Source: Comamonas sp009360615
Lineage (GTDB): Bacteria > Pseudomonadota > Gammaproteobacteria > Burkholderiales > Burkholderiaceae_C
Length of the DNA stretch: 64,000 nt
Reading direction: 5' to 3' (one strand)
NCBI RefSeq assembly: GCF_035784015.1
Contig: NZ_JALKOW010000004.1
A model generated the notes under the pieces. That model searched no databases. It saw only the letters and a list, made by a program, of their open reading frames with translations, and had not been told where the DNA came from. This document shows, one piece after another, positions 1 through 9,372 of this stretch. The stretch's first letter is position 1; each line of letters begins with the position of its first letter. The position numbers were made by a program, and so were the translations under genes.

Positions 1-753
1 TTCATGTATTTTTTCATACATGAGTACTAAAAGTATCAAGAATTCCTGATCAAAGGCGGAACCATGTCTGGTCTCTGAAATTCGGAGAAAAAACAATCAA
101 ACCTTTGATAGTCAATGAATATCTACTATCAAAAGGTGAGCTTTGAAGTTATCCACTCGGTGGACAGATTTCGCCCTCCTCCTCCTTTGCTCCCAGATTT
201 CAACAGAAACAGGCTCTCTTGCATACAAACCGGCGCGACGGGCATTGCCGGTGGGTAATCCTGCGCCTCCAGCCGCTCCAACGGTCTTGGATCAGACTTG
301 TGGATAAATATGCATTTTCGCCAGCGACAAGAGCGAAGAAAGCGATGAACAACCTTACCCACAGCACTTGAAAACCGTGCCATCTCTGCAAAAACACAGC
401 CAATCCAGAATCCAGAAAAATCTTTTTGTTCATAAAAATTTAACATAAATGTCCACAGGGTTTACCACATGGTTGTATTCAGGATATATACAGGCGCATC
501 CTCAATTCTCTCTGTGGATAAGTTTCTTGGTAACCACACCCGTCAGAATCCACAACTACAATGAACAAGTCCCATACAAGCAGTGGAAAAGCTCTATCTG
601 CCAACTCCCCGGGATACTGCTGTAGCGCATACAGACTCCCCTGATCTGTATGCCGTATCACATAAGAAATTCAATCTTATTTGATACATATCTCTGTACG
701 AATACTTATAAGTCGCAAGAGCACAGCGTCCTTGCGTCTCGAAAAACGCTGAA
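1..753. other. AT-rich non-coding region upstream of dinG with DnaA boxes
   Basis: No convincing gene is visible here; the open frames are short and lack family features. Two perfect DnaA boxes read TGTGGATAA at 299-307 and 513-521 (minus orientation). Near-matches are TTATCCACT around 150 and TTACCCACA at 355-363. Two hairpins are visible: 8-base arms at 2-9 and 16-23, and 12/13-base arms at 101-112 and 125-137. Base composition is clearly more AT-rich than the coding DNA. Together with 2926-4392 it may form a bipartite replication origin, or it may be the regulatory region of dinG. The boxes are seen; the origin role is inferred. Confidence 0.55.
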
Positions 754-2925
754 ATGCATGAAAAAAAGTGGGCTGAAGAGGCCTTGAATTCCTTTGATGC
801 CGTGGTCGGTGCCATGCCGGGATTTCGCAGTCGTGAGGGACAGCGAAAAATGGCGGCCCAGATCGCACAGACGCTGAGCCAGGCCCAGCTCGGAAAAGTC
901 GACGAGGGCGAGCCGGAACCGCGTCGCGCCATCGCAGTCGTGCAGGCAGGAACCGGTGTCGGGAAATCGTTGGCCTACAGCATTCCGGCCATCCGCATGG
1001 CGCTGTCGCGCGGCACGCGAGTGCTGATCTCCACGGCCACGGTGGCCCTGCAGGAACAGCTGGTGAACAAGGATTTGCCGGCCCTGGCGCAAAAGCTCGA
1101 CCAGCCGTTCAAATTCGCCCTGGCCAAGGGGCGTGGCCGCTTTGTCTGCAAGCTCAAGCTGGAACGTCTGGCGAGCACGGGGGAAGCGCAGGACGAGATG
1201 GACGATCTGTTTGGCGATGAACAGGGTCAGACCAAGTTCAGCCGCCCTCAGCACGAGCTGCAGGCCCGCATGCAGTTCTACAAATCCATGGCCGATGCAT
1301 TGGCCACCGAGGCCTGGAACGGCGACCGCGATTCGCTGGAGACCCCGCCGGAAGCCGAGGCCTGGAGCCCCGTGGCAGCCGAGTCTTCCTCATGCACCGG
1401 AAAGCACTGCCCGGCCTTCGGCAACTGCGTCTACTACGAACGCCGCAAGGATCTGGTCGCAGCACAAGTCATCGTGGCCAATCATGATTTGCTGCTTTCC
1501 TCGCTGGGATCCAAGCTGCTGCCCGAGCTGGACAACTGCCTGCTGGTGCTCGATGAAGCCCACCACCTGCCCTCCACGGCTCTGGACCAGTTTGCCGGCG
1601 AGATGGATCTGAGCCGCCTGGGCTGGATCGACAAGCTGGCCAGCCGGGCGCTGCGTGTGAACCAGGTCGCCGAAGTCGAGGAGCTGGCCGACGTGCCCAA
1701 GCATGCATCTCAACTGCGCCAGCAGATGCAGGAGCTGGCGAGACTGGTCATGGAGCACTACGGAGAGACGCTCAAATCGCAGAAAGACAGCTATGGGCCT
1801 GCCAGGGTAAGGGCCCCCCGCGGAATGCTGCCAGAGGCGCTTCTGGAGCCTCTGGGACAGATTGCGCACCACGCAGACAGCTTTCTGGATGCGCTGCGTG
1901 CCGTCTCCAAGGCCCTGCGCGCGCAAATCAAGGAACAACCCGAGGAAGCGCAGCGCCTGTCCACCGTCTATGCGCAGGTGGGCGCACTGGCACCCAGGCT
2001 GGAAGCCATTTTCAACACCACGCAATTGCTGCTGCAGAACAACGAAACCGACAGCGACGGCAAGATGGTGCCCCATGCCAAGTGGTTCACGCTGGAGATG
2101 GACGGCGAGTTCATCGTGGTCAAGGCCCACGCCAGCCCGATTCAGCCCGGCTCCACCCTGCGCCAGCATCTGTGGTCGCAGGTACGCGGTGCGGTGCTGA
2201 CCTCGGCCACGCTGACCAGTTGCGGCCATTTCGACTTCTTCCTGCGTGAAGCGGGGCTGGCCAATGACGAGTCCGTCACTACGCTGGAAGTGCCAAGTCC
2301 CTTCGACTATGCGCGCCAGGGCACGTTGGTGGCCCGTGAAACGACCTCAGACCCGCGTGAAGCCGCGCGCTTCACCGAGGAGATGGTCGAGGCCCTGTTG
2401 AACGATCTGAGCCGTATCCAGGCTGGCGCACTGGTGCTGTTCACCTCCCGCGAGCAGATGCGCCAGGCAGTGGATGCACTGTCCACCAGCATGCGCAACC
2501 AGGTGCTGGTGCAGACCGCCCTGCCCCGCCAGACACTGCTGGCACGCCACCGCGAAGCCGTCGAGATGGGCGAGCCCTCCATCATCTTCGGCATGCAGTC
2601 CTTCGGCGAGGGATTGGACCTTCCCGGAGCGCTCTGCGAATCGCTGTTCATCACCAAGCTGCCTTTCGCGCCACCCGACGACCCCGTTGGCGAAGCCAGG
2701 GCCGAATGGCTGCGCAGCAGCGGTCGCAATCCGTTCAACGAACTGGTGGTGCCGGCCACGGCCATTCGCCTGGCCCAGTGGGTCGGCCGCGCCATCCGCA
2801 CCGAGGAAGACCAGGCCCACGTGTACTGCTATGACCGCCGCCTGACGGGCACCAGCTACGGACAGTTGCTCATCAAGGGCCTGCCGCCTTTCACGCTGCA
2901 ACGCCGTCCTGTACGGGGGCCTTGA
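754..2925 (+). CDS. dinG: ATP-dependent DNA helicase, DinG/XPD family
   Basis: 723 residues, close to the length of E. coli DinG. It is a superfamily 2 5'-3' helicase expected to unwind D-loops, R-loops and forked DNA in the cytoplasm. Walker A AGTGVGK lies near residues 65-71 and the DEAH box (LDEAHH) near 265-270. Four cysteines suited to an Fe-S cluster are present: one in RFVCK near 132 and three in CTGKHCPAFGNC near 214-225. The late helicase motif QWVGRAIR is near 675-682. No strong Shine-Dalgarno precedes the ATG. The gene stands alone, flanked on both sides by DnaA-box-rich non-coding DNA, which is unusual and fits a housekeeping role near the origin. Confidence 0.93.
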   Translation: MHEKKWAEEALNSFDAVVGAMPGFRSREGQRKMAAQIAQTLSQAQLGKVDEGEPEPRRAIAVVQAGTGVGKSLAYSIPAIRMALSRGTRVLISTATVALQEQLVNKDLPALAQKLDQPFKFALAKGRGRFVCKLKLERLASTGEAQDEMDDLFGDEQGQTKFSRPQHELQARMQFYKSMADALATEAWNGDRDSLETPPEAEAWSPVAAESSSCTGKHCPAFGNCVYYERRKDLVAAQVIVANHDLLLSSLGSKLLPELDNCLLVLDEAHHLPSTALDQFAGEMDLSRLGWIDKLASRALRVNQVAEVEELADVPKHASQLRQQMQELARLVMEHYGETLKSQKDSYGPARVRAPRGMLPEALLEPLGQIAHHADSFLDALRAVSKALRAQIKEQPEEAQRLSTVYAQVGALAPRLEAIFNTTQLLLQNNETDSDGKMVPHAKWFTLEMDGEFIVVKAHASPIQPGSTLRQHLWSQVRGAVLTSATLTSCGHFDFFLREAGLANDESVTTLEVPSPFDYARQGTLVARETTSDPREAARFTEEMVEALLNDLSRIQAGALVLFTSREQMRQAVDALSTSMRNQVLVQTALPRQTLLARHREAVEMGEPSIIFGMQSFGEGLDLPGALCESLFITKLPFAPPDDPVGEARAEWLRSSGRNPFNELVVPATAIRLAQWVGRAIRTEEDQAHVYCYDRRLTGTSYGQLLIKGLPPFTLQRRPVRGP

Positions 2926-4392
2926 ATTCCGGTGAGAAACCCGGCCCGATGAGTCGAGGCATGCTCATGCTCTTTCACGGCATTCCTGAGCCCGTTTATC
3001 GCGGCTTGGAGGCTCGCGACAGGCTGGCTTTCTGCGCGGCCGCAGCCCCCGCCTCGCAGCCTGCCACCGCCGCCGCAGGGCACTCCGCGCATTTGTAATT
3101 TTTCTAACAGTTGCCTGGCAGTGCGAGCGCCGTCCGGGCCTGTCGGGCATGCCGACCCGCAAGGTCTTGCCCGAAGCAGCAGGGTCAGGCCTGTGCACCG
3201 ATGGCCACCGTGACCAACGCCTGGCATTCCTGGTTTCCGTCCCTTCGGAGGATGGGCTGCACATTCGCAGCCATTTCCGGCGCTTGCCGTATCCGGTCTG
3301 GTTTTGCTACGGCAGAAGTGAAAAATCCTTTGAAAACAATGATCTCCGGATCATTGAATTTTTTTGAATGGGCACAGCGCAATGCGGGCCGAGATCTTGG
3401 GCCTTCATCCCTTGGGAGTTTCCCCCAGCTGTTTATAACATTCTGTGGATAACAGGCACTCCAATGACTCTTTGACGGGAATTTATCCCCACCTCGTGCC
3501 ATTGAGGAGGCGCATCTTACGCCAATTTTTTGCAATCCGGCGCGTCAATTTCCCCCATGCCCTGTTTTTCTGCACCTCCCTGAGAAACAAAGGGATTGGC
3601 GCACCGGATCTGGCGCAATTTCGCGTGCGTCCATTCCAGACCTCCCACTTCGCCTTCAGTTGTTCTTTGGATGTCTTATAAAAAAATAGTCGTAGTAGTA
3701 AGACTTTGCCCATTCTGTGGATAACTTGAAAAAGCCACGACATATCAAGCCTCTTCGGGGATGACAAACATGGAGACAAATGACGGTTGCTGCTGTCGTC
3801 GATTCATGAACAACTTTGCCAATCTCCCATCTTTTGTGGAAAACATGAAAGTTGATCGGCACTTATCCACAGAAATTAATTTTCTCGTTGTTAGTCTATT
3901 TAATGCTTTATTGCATTGATATATATAGCTATTTAGCTATGTTTTTTATAGTGAACAACGGATGAAAAAATGCTTGGGCACATCAAGGTTCAAGGATGTG
4001 ATGTCGCGAGAACTTCTTTTCTGACGATCTGAGTGACTTTTTTTTTATCCAGGCCGTCTCAGATTGCTGTGTAAACTTCGACCCAAGTTGTTATTTCTAA
4101 TCCTATCTTTCTACTTAGTAGTGATAGTAAGTAGCCCACTTAATTGTTGATAAGTCATTTTGACCATTAAAAATCAACAACTTAACTAATTGCGAAGTCT
4201 GTGCCTGAAGCCCGGCTGCTGATGTACTGGATTTGGGAACAACTTGCAGGATCTGTTCCGCTCTGTGGACAACATGAAATTTCCATGGTTTTTATCACCA
4301 TGTTTATTCACAGACCTCCCGGCCACGGCAAACCATGAAAAAGGCCGCCCGTTGGGCGGCCTGGTCGATCCCGAACCTGCGGGCCCGGATCT
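2926..4392. other. Candidate replication origin (oriC), DnaA-box-rich AT-rich region
   Basis: About 1.47 kb without a supportable gene. Perfect DnaA boxes lie at 3444-3452 and 3716-3724 (minus) and 3863-3871 (plus), with TTATTCACA at 4304-4312 (plus). One-mismatch boxes lie at 3483-3491, 3835-3843 and 4264-4272. The stretch from about 3875 to 4200 is extremely AT-rich, with ATATATAG runs and homopolymeric T and A tracts, as expected for a DNA unwinding element. An inverted repeat (TTGTTGAT at 4144-4151, ATCAACAA at 4173-4180) lies within it. Nearby parAB and parS sites support an origin-proximal location. dnaA is not in the window, so this could also be a DnaA-titrating or regulatory region. 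Confidence 0.6.
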
Positions 4393-4968
4393 TCAGAAAT
4401 GGCGTGCGTACCGCAGTTGAAGAAAGTTCTCTCCCGGGTTCGGACGCTTGATGCCTGCATTGGACTGGTGTTCGAAGCGCAGACTGATTTCATTCTTCTG
4501 CTGTTCGCCAAACAGGTAACCGATGCCGATATGGCTGGCAAAGTTGTAGCGGGTCGAGAATTCCTTGTGGTCGCTGATGAAGCGATGGTTGATGGCATAG
4601 CTCACGCCCAGCCCGGCTTGCAGGAACCAGGGCGACAGGCCTTGGGCAGGGCGCCAGCGCACGGTGGGCTGGGCTCCCAGAACCCAGGTCGAGCGATCGG
4701 CGCCACGGTAGCCGGCCGACCAGCGGCTGAGCGATAGATCCCAGAAACCCGTCATCCGGCCCGGGCCCAGGGGGGTGCTCCAGTTCCAGGGAAGCATGAC
4801 ACCGCCCGTCCAGCTGTCGGTGCTGTGCTCCGCCGAGCCATACTGCAGATAGAGGGCGGTTGTCGATGCTTGAACAGGCTGTGCATGAAGCATGGGACTG
4901 CCCAGGCCGATCATCATGGGGATTGCAAGATTTGTTGTCAATTGCAGCTTTTTCATGTTCATCCCCAT
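4393..4968 (-). CDS. pagL: Lipid A 3-O-deacylase (PagL family), outer membrane
   Basis: 191 residues with a signal peptide of about 30 residues ending near LHA. The body is rich in alternating aromatic strands, as in small outer-membrane beta-barrels, and ends in Phe. PagL removes the 3-O-linked acyl chain of lipid A. The C-terminal motif FEHQSNAGIKRPNPGENF carries the expected catalytic His167, Ser169 and a Glu at 180, matching the H-x-S...E arrangement of PagL. Three in-frame ATGs occur at the start (4968, 4962, 4956); the choice is uncertain. Its upstream region contains a one-mismatch DnaA-like box at 5031-5039. It is monocistronic, next to the origin-like DNA. Confidence 0.85.
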   Translation of the reverse strand: MGMNMKKLQLTTNLAIPMMIGLGSPMLHAQPVQASTTALYLQYGSAEHSTDSWTGGVMLPWNWSTPLGPGRMTGFWDLSLSRWSAGYRGADRSTWVLGAQPTVRWRPAQGLSPWFLQAGLGVSYAINHRFISDHKEFSTRYNFASHIGIGYLFGEQQKNEISLRFEHQSNAGIKRPNPGENFLQLRYARHF

Positions 4969-5113
4969 CTAAATGCTTGGAATCTGGTTGCGATATCGAT
5001 GACCTGCCAAAGCCTTGATTTCGCTCCCCCTGTGGATATGAATTTAGGAGCTTGTGAATAGGTGTGCTGTCGGCAAGCGCTTGCGCTTGTAGTCAGTCAA
5101 TTGACATCGACAC

Positions 5114-5144
5114 AAAAAAGCCCCCGGTCATGACGACCGGGGGC
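5114..5144 (-). terminator. Rho-independent terminator of the Spy-like gene
   Basis: Perfect 10-base stem GCCCCCGGTC (5120-5129) and GACCGGGGGC (5135-5144) with a 5-base loop. On the minus strand it is followed by a T-run (the A-run at 5114-5119). It lies just after the stop of the gene at 5171-5722. Confidence 0.9.
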
Positions 5145-5170
5145 TTGGGCGGGGTGCGATGGACGCTGGC

Positions 5171-5722
5171 TTACTTGGCTGCCGGGGCAGGCGCTGCAGG
5201 GCGCTCCTGACCGGGTTTGTCGCCATGGTGACCATGATGGTGGCCGCCATGTGGGTGATGCATGCGCAGGGTCGCCGCATCGAAGGTCTTTTTCTGCTCG
5301 GCATTGAGCTGGGCGTAGAAGGCCTTGGTGGCTTCGGCCCGGCGGTCCATTTCCGCCATGTGCCTGCCGCGCATTTCCCGCATCTTGTCGATGCGCTCGG
5401 GTGTGGTCAGCTTGGCAAAGGCTTCCCGGTCGCCGGGGGCGGGGCGTTCGCCGGGCTTCATGGCCTGCGTGTAGGTGGTCCAGGCGGCTTCCTGTGCAGG
5501 GCTCAGCTTCAGTTCGGCCTTGAGCTTTTCCATGCGCACCTTCATGTGCTCCATGCGGTCGCCGCGCCGGTCGCCCCGCTGGTGTTTGTAGGGCTCGGGG
5601 GCTTTCTGGGCGGCTGCAGGCTGCTCTGCGGGGGCGGACTGGGCAAAGCTGGGCAGGCTCAGCGAGGCGAGCAGGGCGGTTGCGACAGCGGCGCCGGTCA
5701 GTGTCTGGCGAAAGCGGGTCAT
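5171..5722 (-). CDS. Spy/CpxP-like periplasmic protein with LTxxQ-type repeats
   Basis: 183 residues from the ATG at 5722, chosen because AAGGAAA lies just upstream and a clean signal peptide (MTRFRQTLTG... to SFAQ) follows; an upstream in-frame start would bury it. The mature protein is helical and charged, with two LTxxQ-like motifs (LSPAQEAAW and LNAEQKKTF) typical of the Spy/CpxP family of periplasmic stress chaperones and regulators. The C-terminus has a His/Gly-rich tract (HHPHGGHHHGHH) and an Ala/Pro tail, suggesting metal binding. Family assignment is good; the specific function and stress signal are inferred. Confidence 0.8.
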   Translation of the reverse strand: MTRFRQTLTGAAVATALLASLSLPSFAQSAPAEQPAAAQKAPEPYKHQRGDRRGDRMEHMKVRMEKLKAELKLSPAQEAAWTTYTQAMKPGERPAPGDREAFAKLTTPERIDKMREMRGRHMAEMDRRAEATKAFYAQLNAEQKKTFDAATLRMHHPHGGHHHGHHGDKPGQERPAAPAPAAK

Positions 5723-5982
5723 GTCTGTTTCCTTTTCGGTTGAAGTGGAAGATGTGGCCGCCTGGTCTTGCGCCTGGATGGGCATTCGTTAGCGGATGAC
5801 TGAAGTGTGGCCTTCCCATGTTTCTGAGACGTGAGGTTTTGCAGCCGCTCTGTAAAGTATTGATAAGTTTGCGTGGCTCCGGCTGCGCAACAATGGATGC
5901 ATGGCTGCATTGGCGGCCGATTTTTTCCGCGAGATCCGGCTTCCGGAACTGGCGACGATTGAAGGTTTAGCAAAGGTTTTTG

Positions 5983-7020
5983 ATGTTCAAGAACATGATT
6001 GTTTATCGCATTGCCGAGAGTTGGCAGGGCGATCTGCAGCAACTGGAAGATGCGCTGCAAAAGACGGTGTTTGAGGAATGCGGCGCGACCCAGGAGCGTT
6101 CCGTGGGCTGGGTGCCGCCGCGCGGCGAGCCGCATGGGCCGCTGGCGGAAAGCGTGGCCGGTCAGTGGGTGATGCGCTTCATGAGCGAGTCCAAGATGCT
6201 GCCGGCCAGCGTGCTCAATCGCAAGGTCAACGAGAAGGCCGAACACATCGAGAAGACGGAGGGCCGCAAGCCCGGCAAGAAGGAGAAGAAGGAGCTCAAG
6301 GACGAGGCCAAGCTGGACCTGCTGCCCATGGCCTTCACCAAGCAGGGCAGCATGTGGGTGTGGATCGATCCGCAGTCGCGCACGCTGGTGCTGGACACCA
6401 GTGCGCAAGGCCGTGCCGACGAGATCGTGACGCTGCTGGTGGAGGGGCTGCCGGGTTTTGCCGTGGCGTTGCTCGATACGCAGACCAGTCCGCAGGCGGC
6501 CATGGCGCACTGGCTGATGACGCAGGAGCCTCCAGCAGGCTTCTCGATCGACCGCGAGTGCGAGCTCAAGGCTGCCGATGAGTCCAAGGCCGTGGTGCGC
6601 TATGCGCGCCACCCGCTCGATATCGACGAGGTGCGCCAGCATATCGAGCATGGCAAGCTGCCGACCAAGCTGGCCATGACCTGGGACGACCGCGTGAGCT
6701 TTGTGCTCAGCGAAGGTCTGCAGATCAAGAAGATCGCGCTGCTCGATGCGGTGATGGATGGCAACAGCCAGGACGATGGCGGTTTCGATACCGATGTGGC
6801 GATTGCCACCGGCGAGCTCTCGCGCCTGATTCCCGATCTGATCGAGGCGCTGGGGGGGGAAGGGCGCACAGGCCTGGGCGATGGCCTGCCGGCATCGCTG
6901 TCATCGGCTCCTGCCGCAGAAACCCTGCCCGTGCGTCTGGCACAGGGGCGTAGCCAGGGAACGGTCACCGGACCGGCCACAGCTCCAGCCGACACCGCTC
7001 CTGAAGAGGCTCCATTCTGA
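5983..7020 (+). CDS. rdgC: Recombination-associated protein RdgC
   Basis: 345 residues, somewhat longer than E. coli RdgC (303). RdgC is a ring-shaped dsDNA-binding protein that limits RecA loading. The N-terminus MFKNMIVYRI, the PPRG segment and the long charged helix (EKTEGRKPGKKEKKELKDEAK) are characteristic. The ATG at 5983 follows AAAGG at 5972-5976. The C-terminal 50 residues are Ala/Pro-rich and probably disordered, which accounts for the extra length. It stands alone, closed by a bidirectional terminator at 7115-7148. Confidence 0.93.
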   Translation: MFKNMIVYRIAESWQGDLQQLEDALQKTVFEECGATQERSVGWVPPRGEPHGPLAESVAGQWVMRFMSESKMLPASVLNRKVNEKAEHIEKTEGRKPGKKEKKELKDEAKLDLLPMAFTKQGSMWVWIDPQSRTLVLDTSAQGRADEIVTLLVEGLPGFAVALLDTQTSPQAAMAHWLMTQEPPAGFSIDRECELKAADESKAVVRYARHPLDIDEVRQHIEHGKLPTKLAMTWDDRVSFVLSEGLQIKKIALLDAVMDGNSQDDGGFDTDVAIATGELSRLIPDLIEALGGEGRTGLGDGLPASLSSAPAAETLPVRLAQGRSQGTVTGPATAPADTAPEEAPF

Positions 7021-7114
7021 AGCTATGGATGATGTAGCGGTCAGCGCTTGCCAGGCAATGAATTCAGTATTTCTTCATGCGGCAATCAAGCACTAGAAAG
7101 CGCAAGAAGCTCTC

Positions 7115-7148
7115 AAAAAAGGCCTGCCAGATCACTCTGGCAGGCCTT
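7115..7148. terminator. Bidirectional terminator between rdgC and the thiolase gene
   Basis: 13-base perfect stem (AAGGCCTGCCAGA at 7119-7131, TCTGGCAGGCCTT at 7136-7148) with a TCAC loop, between the convergent genes. An A-run precedes it (T-run for the minus-strand thiolase). The plus-strand T-run is weak. Confidence 0.85.
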
Positions 7149-7185
7149 CTTCATGGGCGCTTCAGGGGCTCCTGAAACGCGGGGA

Positions 7186-8373
7186 TCAGACGCGTTCGAA
7201 AATCGCGGCAATGCCCTGGCCGCCGCCGATGCACATGGTCACCAGCGCGTAGCGGCCGCCGGTGCGCTGCAGCTCGTAAAGCGCCTTGGTGGTGATGATG
7301 GCGCCGGTGGCACCCACGGGATGGCCCAGGGAGATGCCGGAGCCGTTGGGGTTGACCTTGGCAGGGTCCAGAGCGAGCTCCTGAATCACGGCGCATGCCT
7401 GGGCGGCGAAGGCTTCGTTGGCTTCGATCACGTCCATCTGCTCGATCTTCAGACCGGTGCGTGCCAGCACCTTCTGCGTGGCGGGGACCGGGCCGATGCC
7501 CATGTAGGCGGGATCAACACCGGCGTGGGCGTAGCCGACCAGGCGGGCAATGGGCTTGGCGCCGGAAGACTGCAGGGCCTGCTCGCTCATCATCAGCACG
7601 GCAGCCGCGCCGTCGTTGATGCCGGAGGCGTTGCCGGCGGTGACCGTGCCGCCTTCCTTCTTGAACGCGGGCTTCATGCCGGCCAGGGTGTCCAGCGTGG
7701 TGGCGGCGCGCACATGTTCGTCGGTGTCGAACAGCACCACGCCCTTGCGGCTGGCTATTTCCACGGGAACGATCTGCTCCTTGAAGCGGCCGGCCTCGAT
7801 GGCGGCAGCAGCGCGCTGCTGGCTGATGACGGCCAGCTCGTCCTGCATCACGCGGCTGATCTTGTAGCGCTCGGCCACGTTTTCAGCGGTGATGCCCATA
7901 TGCATTTTTTGCCAGGGATCGTGCAGGATGCCCAGCATGTAGTCGATGCTCTTGGCATCGCCCATGCGCGCGCCCCAGCGCGAGGCCGTGTCGAAATAGG
8001 GGCCGCGGCTCATGGACTCGGAGCCGGCACCAATGGCCACTTCGCAGTCGCCCAGTGCAATGGATTGCGCCGCAGAAACGATGGCCTGCAGACCCGAGCC
8101 GCACAGACGGTTGACGTTGTAGGCCGGGGTTTCGATGGGGCAGCCGGCGTCCACGGCCGCCACGCGGGACAGGTAGGCGTCGCGCGTGTCGGTGGGGATG
8201 ACGTTGCCCATCACCACATGGCCCACGGTGTCGGCGGCGATGCCGGCACGCGCAATCGCTGCCTTGACCACGGTGGTGGCCAACTGGGCGTTGGGAACGT
8301 CCTTGAGGCTGCCGCCAAAAGTGCCGATGGCCGTGCGCGCGGCGCTGACCACGAAGATGTCTCTGGTGCTCAT
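7186..8373 (-). CDS. bktB: Acetyl-CoA acetyltransferase / beta-ketothiolase
   Basis: 395 residues from the ATG at 8373, preceded by GGAGAC. It catalyses condensation of acyl-CoA with acetyl-CoA or thiolysis of 3-ketoacyl-CoA, in polyhydroxyalkanoate and fatty acid metabolism. The nucleophilic Cys91 lies in NRLCGSG; the NEAFAAQ motif, the catalytic His in SLGHPVGATGA and the second Cys in TMCIGGGQG are all present. The sequence closely resembles betaproteobacterial BktB/PhaA enzymes. It is a single gene; no phaB or phaC is nearby. The BktB versus PhaA choice cannot be settled from sequence alone. Confidence 0.85.
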   Translation of the reverse strand: MSTRDIFVVSAARTAIGTFGGSLKDVPNAQLATTVVKAAIARAGIAADTVGHVVMGNVIPTDTRDAYLSRVAAVDAGCPIETPAYNVNRLCGSGLQAIVSAAQSIALGDCEVAIGAGSESMSRGPYFDTASRWGARMGDAKSIDYMLGILHDPWQKMHMGITAENVAERYKISRVMQDELAVISQQRAAAAIEAGRFKEQIVPVEIASRKGVVLFDTDEHVRAATTLDTLAGMKPAFKKEGGTVTAGNASGINDGAAAVLMMSEQALQSSGAKPIARLVGYAHAGVDPAYMGIGPVPATQKVLARTGLKIEQMDVIEANEAFAAQACAVIQELALDPAKVNPNGSGISLGHPVGATGAIITTKALYELQRTGGRYALVTMCIGGGQGIAAIFERV

Positions 8374-8524
8374 GTTTGTCTCCTGCATTGCATGGGCAAC
8401 GCTTGTGCTTGATGGATTTGAAAGGATGAATGAGAGCAACCGCATTCATCGCACAGAGTATTCTGCAGTATTTGCTGCAGTGCAACATGTCTCGTTGTTG
8501 ACGCTGCCCTGCGCGGGCCGCGAG

Positions 8525-8540
8525 GGTTTCACGTGAAACC
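8525..8540. promoter_or_regulatory. parS-like ParB-binding site 1
   Basis: GGTTTCACGTGAAACC is a perfect 16-base palindrome matching the parS consensus TGTTTCACGTGAAACA at 14 of 16 positions, with only the outermost pair changed. It lies between the thiolase and cueR genes, about 9 kb before parA. Confidence 0.8.
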
Positions 8541-8551
8541 CGCAAGCCGTT

Positions 8552-9046
8552 TCAGGCCGCTGTCCTGCGCCTGGGCGCTGTGGGTTCATGGTGCACCGGC
8601 GTCAGGTCGCTGTCGGCGCTGGCCAGGTCGTCGAGGATGGGGCAGTCCGGCCTGTCATCACCGTGGCAGCAATGCACCAGGGTCTGCAGCGTGCGCTGCA
8701 TGGACTGCATGGCGGCAATGCGCTCGGTCAGCGTGGCGATGTGCTTTTGCGCGATGGCCTTGACCTTACTGCTGGCGCGGCCCTGGTCCTGCCATAGACC
8801 GAGCAGGGTGGCGATCTCGTCCATGGAGAAGCCCAGATCGCGCCCGCGGCGGATGAAGCGCAGTGCATGCACATCGGCTTCGGTGTACTGGCGATAACCG
8901 CTGTCGGTGCGGTGCACGGGCGGCAGCAGGCCCAGCGCCTCGTAGTGACGCACCATGCGCGCAGAGACCCCTGCGCGGCGCGCGGCCTCACCGATGACGA
9001 CAGGCCAGTTCTGAGCGATTTTTTGTGTCGCAGGGTGGTCTGGCAT
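8552..9046 (-). CDS. cueR: Copper-responsive MerR-family regulator CueR
   Basis: 164 residues. An N-terminal MerR helix-turn-helix (IGEAARRAGVSARMVRHYEALGLL, residues 18-41) is followed by a dimerisation coiled coil. The metal-binding loop CCHGDDRPDCPIL has Cys127 and Cys135 eight residues apart, the spacing of the Cu(I)/Ag(I) site of CueR (112/120 in E. coli). About 14 residues precede the usual start and about 20 extend the C-terminus. It is downstream of copZ in the same direction (78-base gap), so probably co-transcribed from the CueR-type promoter at 9373-9403 and self-regulated. Confidence 0.87.
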   Translation of the reverse strand: MPDHPATQKIAQNWPVVIGEAARRAGVSARMVRHYEALGLLPPVHRTDSGYRQYTEADVHALRFIRRGRDLGFSMDEIATLLGLWQDQGRASSKVKAIAQKHIATLTERIAAMQSMQRTLQTLVHCCHGDDRPDCPILDDLASADSDLTPVHHEPTAPRRRTAA

Positions 9047-9124
9047 GGGTGCTCCTGGAAAAACGCACCAGCGGCCTTCTGATGCCTTGCATGAGGCGCC
9101 GGCGCATGGGGAGGGCGGTCGCGT

Positions 9125-9319
9125 TCAGGCGACCTGGTAGCCTTCTTCGGCAATGGCCGCTGCCACGGCTTCGCGGCTGGCGGCGGTTTCGACTTCCACG
9201 CGGTTGGCGGCGCGGTCGATCCTGATCTGGGCCTGGGCATCGATGCCCTGGATGGCTTGAGTGACGGCGCGTTCGCAGTGGCCGCAGGTCATGCCTTGAA
9301 CTTCAAAAACTTGTTGCAC
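9125..9319 (-). CDS. copZ: CopZ-type copper chaperone (heavy-metal-associated domain)
   Basis: 64 residues forming one HMA ferredoxin-like domain. The Cu(I)-binding motif MTCGHC is at residues 10-15, and the C-terminal EEGYQV is typical. It should shuttle cytosolic Cu(I) to a CopA-type ATPase, which is not in this window. ATG at 9319 with a GGAG upstream. It is the first gene of the copZ-cueR unit and has a long-spacer MerR-type promoter upstream. Confidence 0.9.
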   Translation of the reverse strand: MQQVFEVQGMTCGHCERAVTQAIQGIDAQAQIRIDRAANRVEVETAASREAVAAAIAEEGYQVA

Positions 9320-9372
9320 GGATGGCTCCTTCGGAAAACGAGTCGACCGGGCTGGCGGACTCGATGCCTTGA

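Noticed and set aside
3111..3681. Open frames of about 70-115 codons in the origin-like region
   Set aside because: They lack ribosome sites, family motifs and normal codon use, and overlap DnaA boxes and AT-rich tracts.
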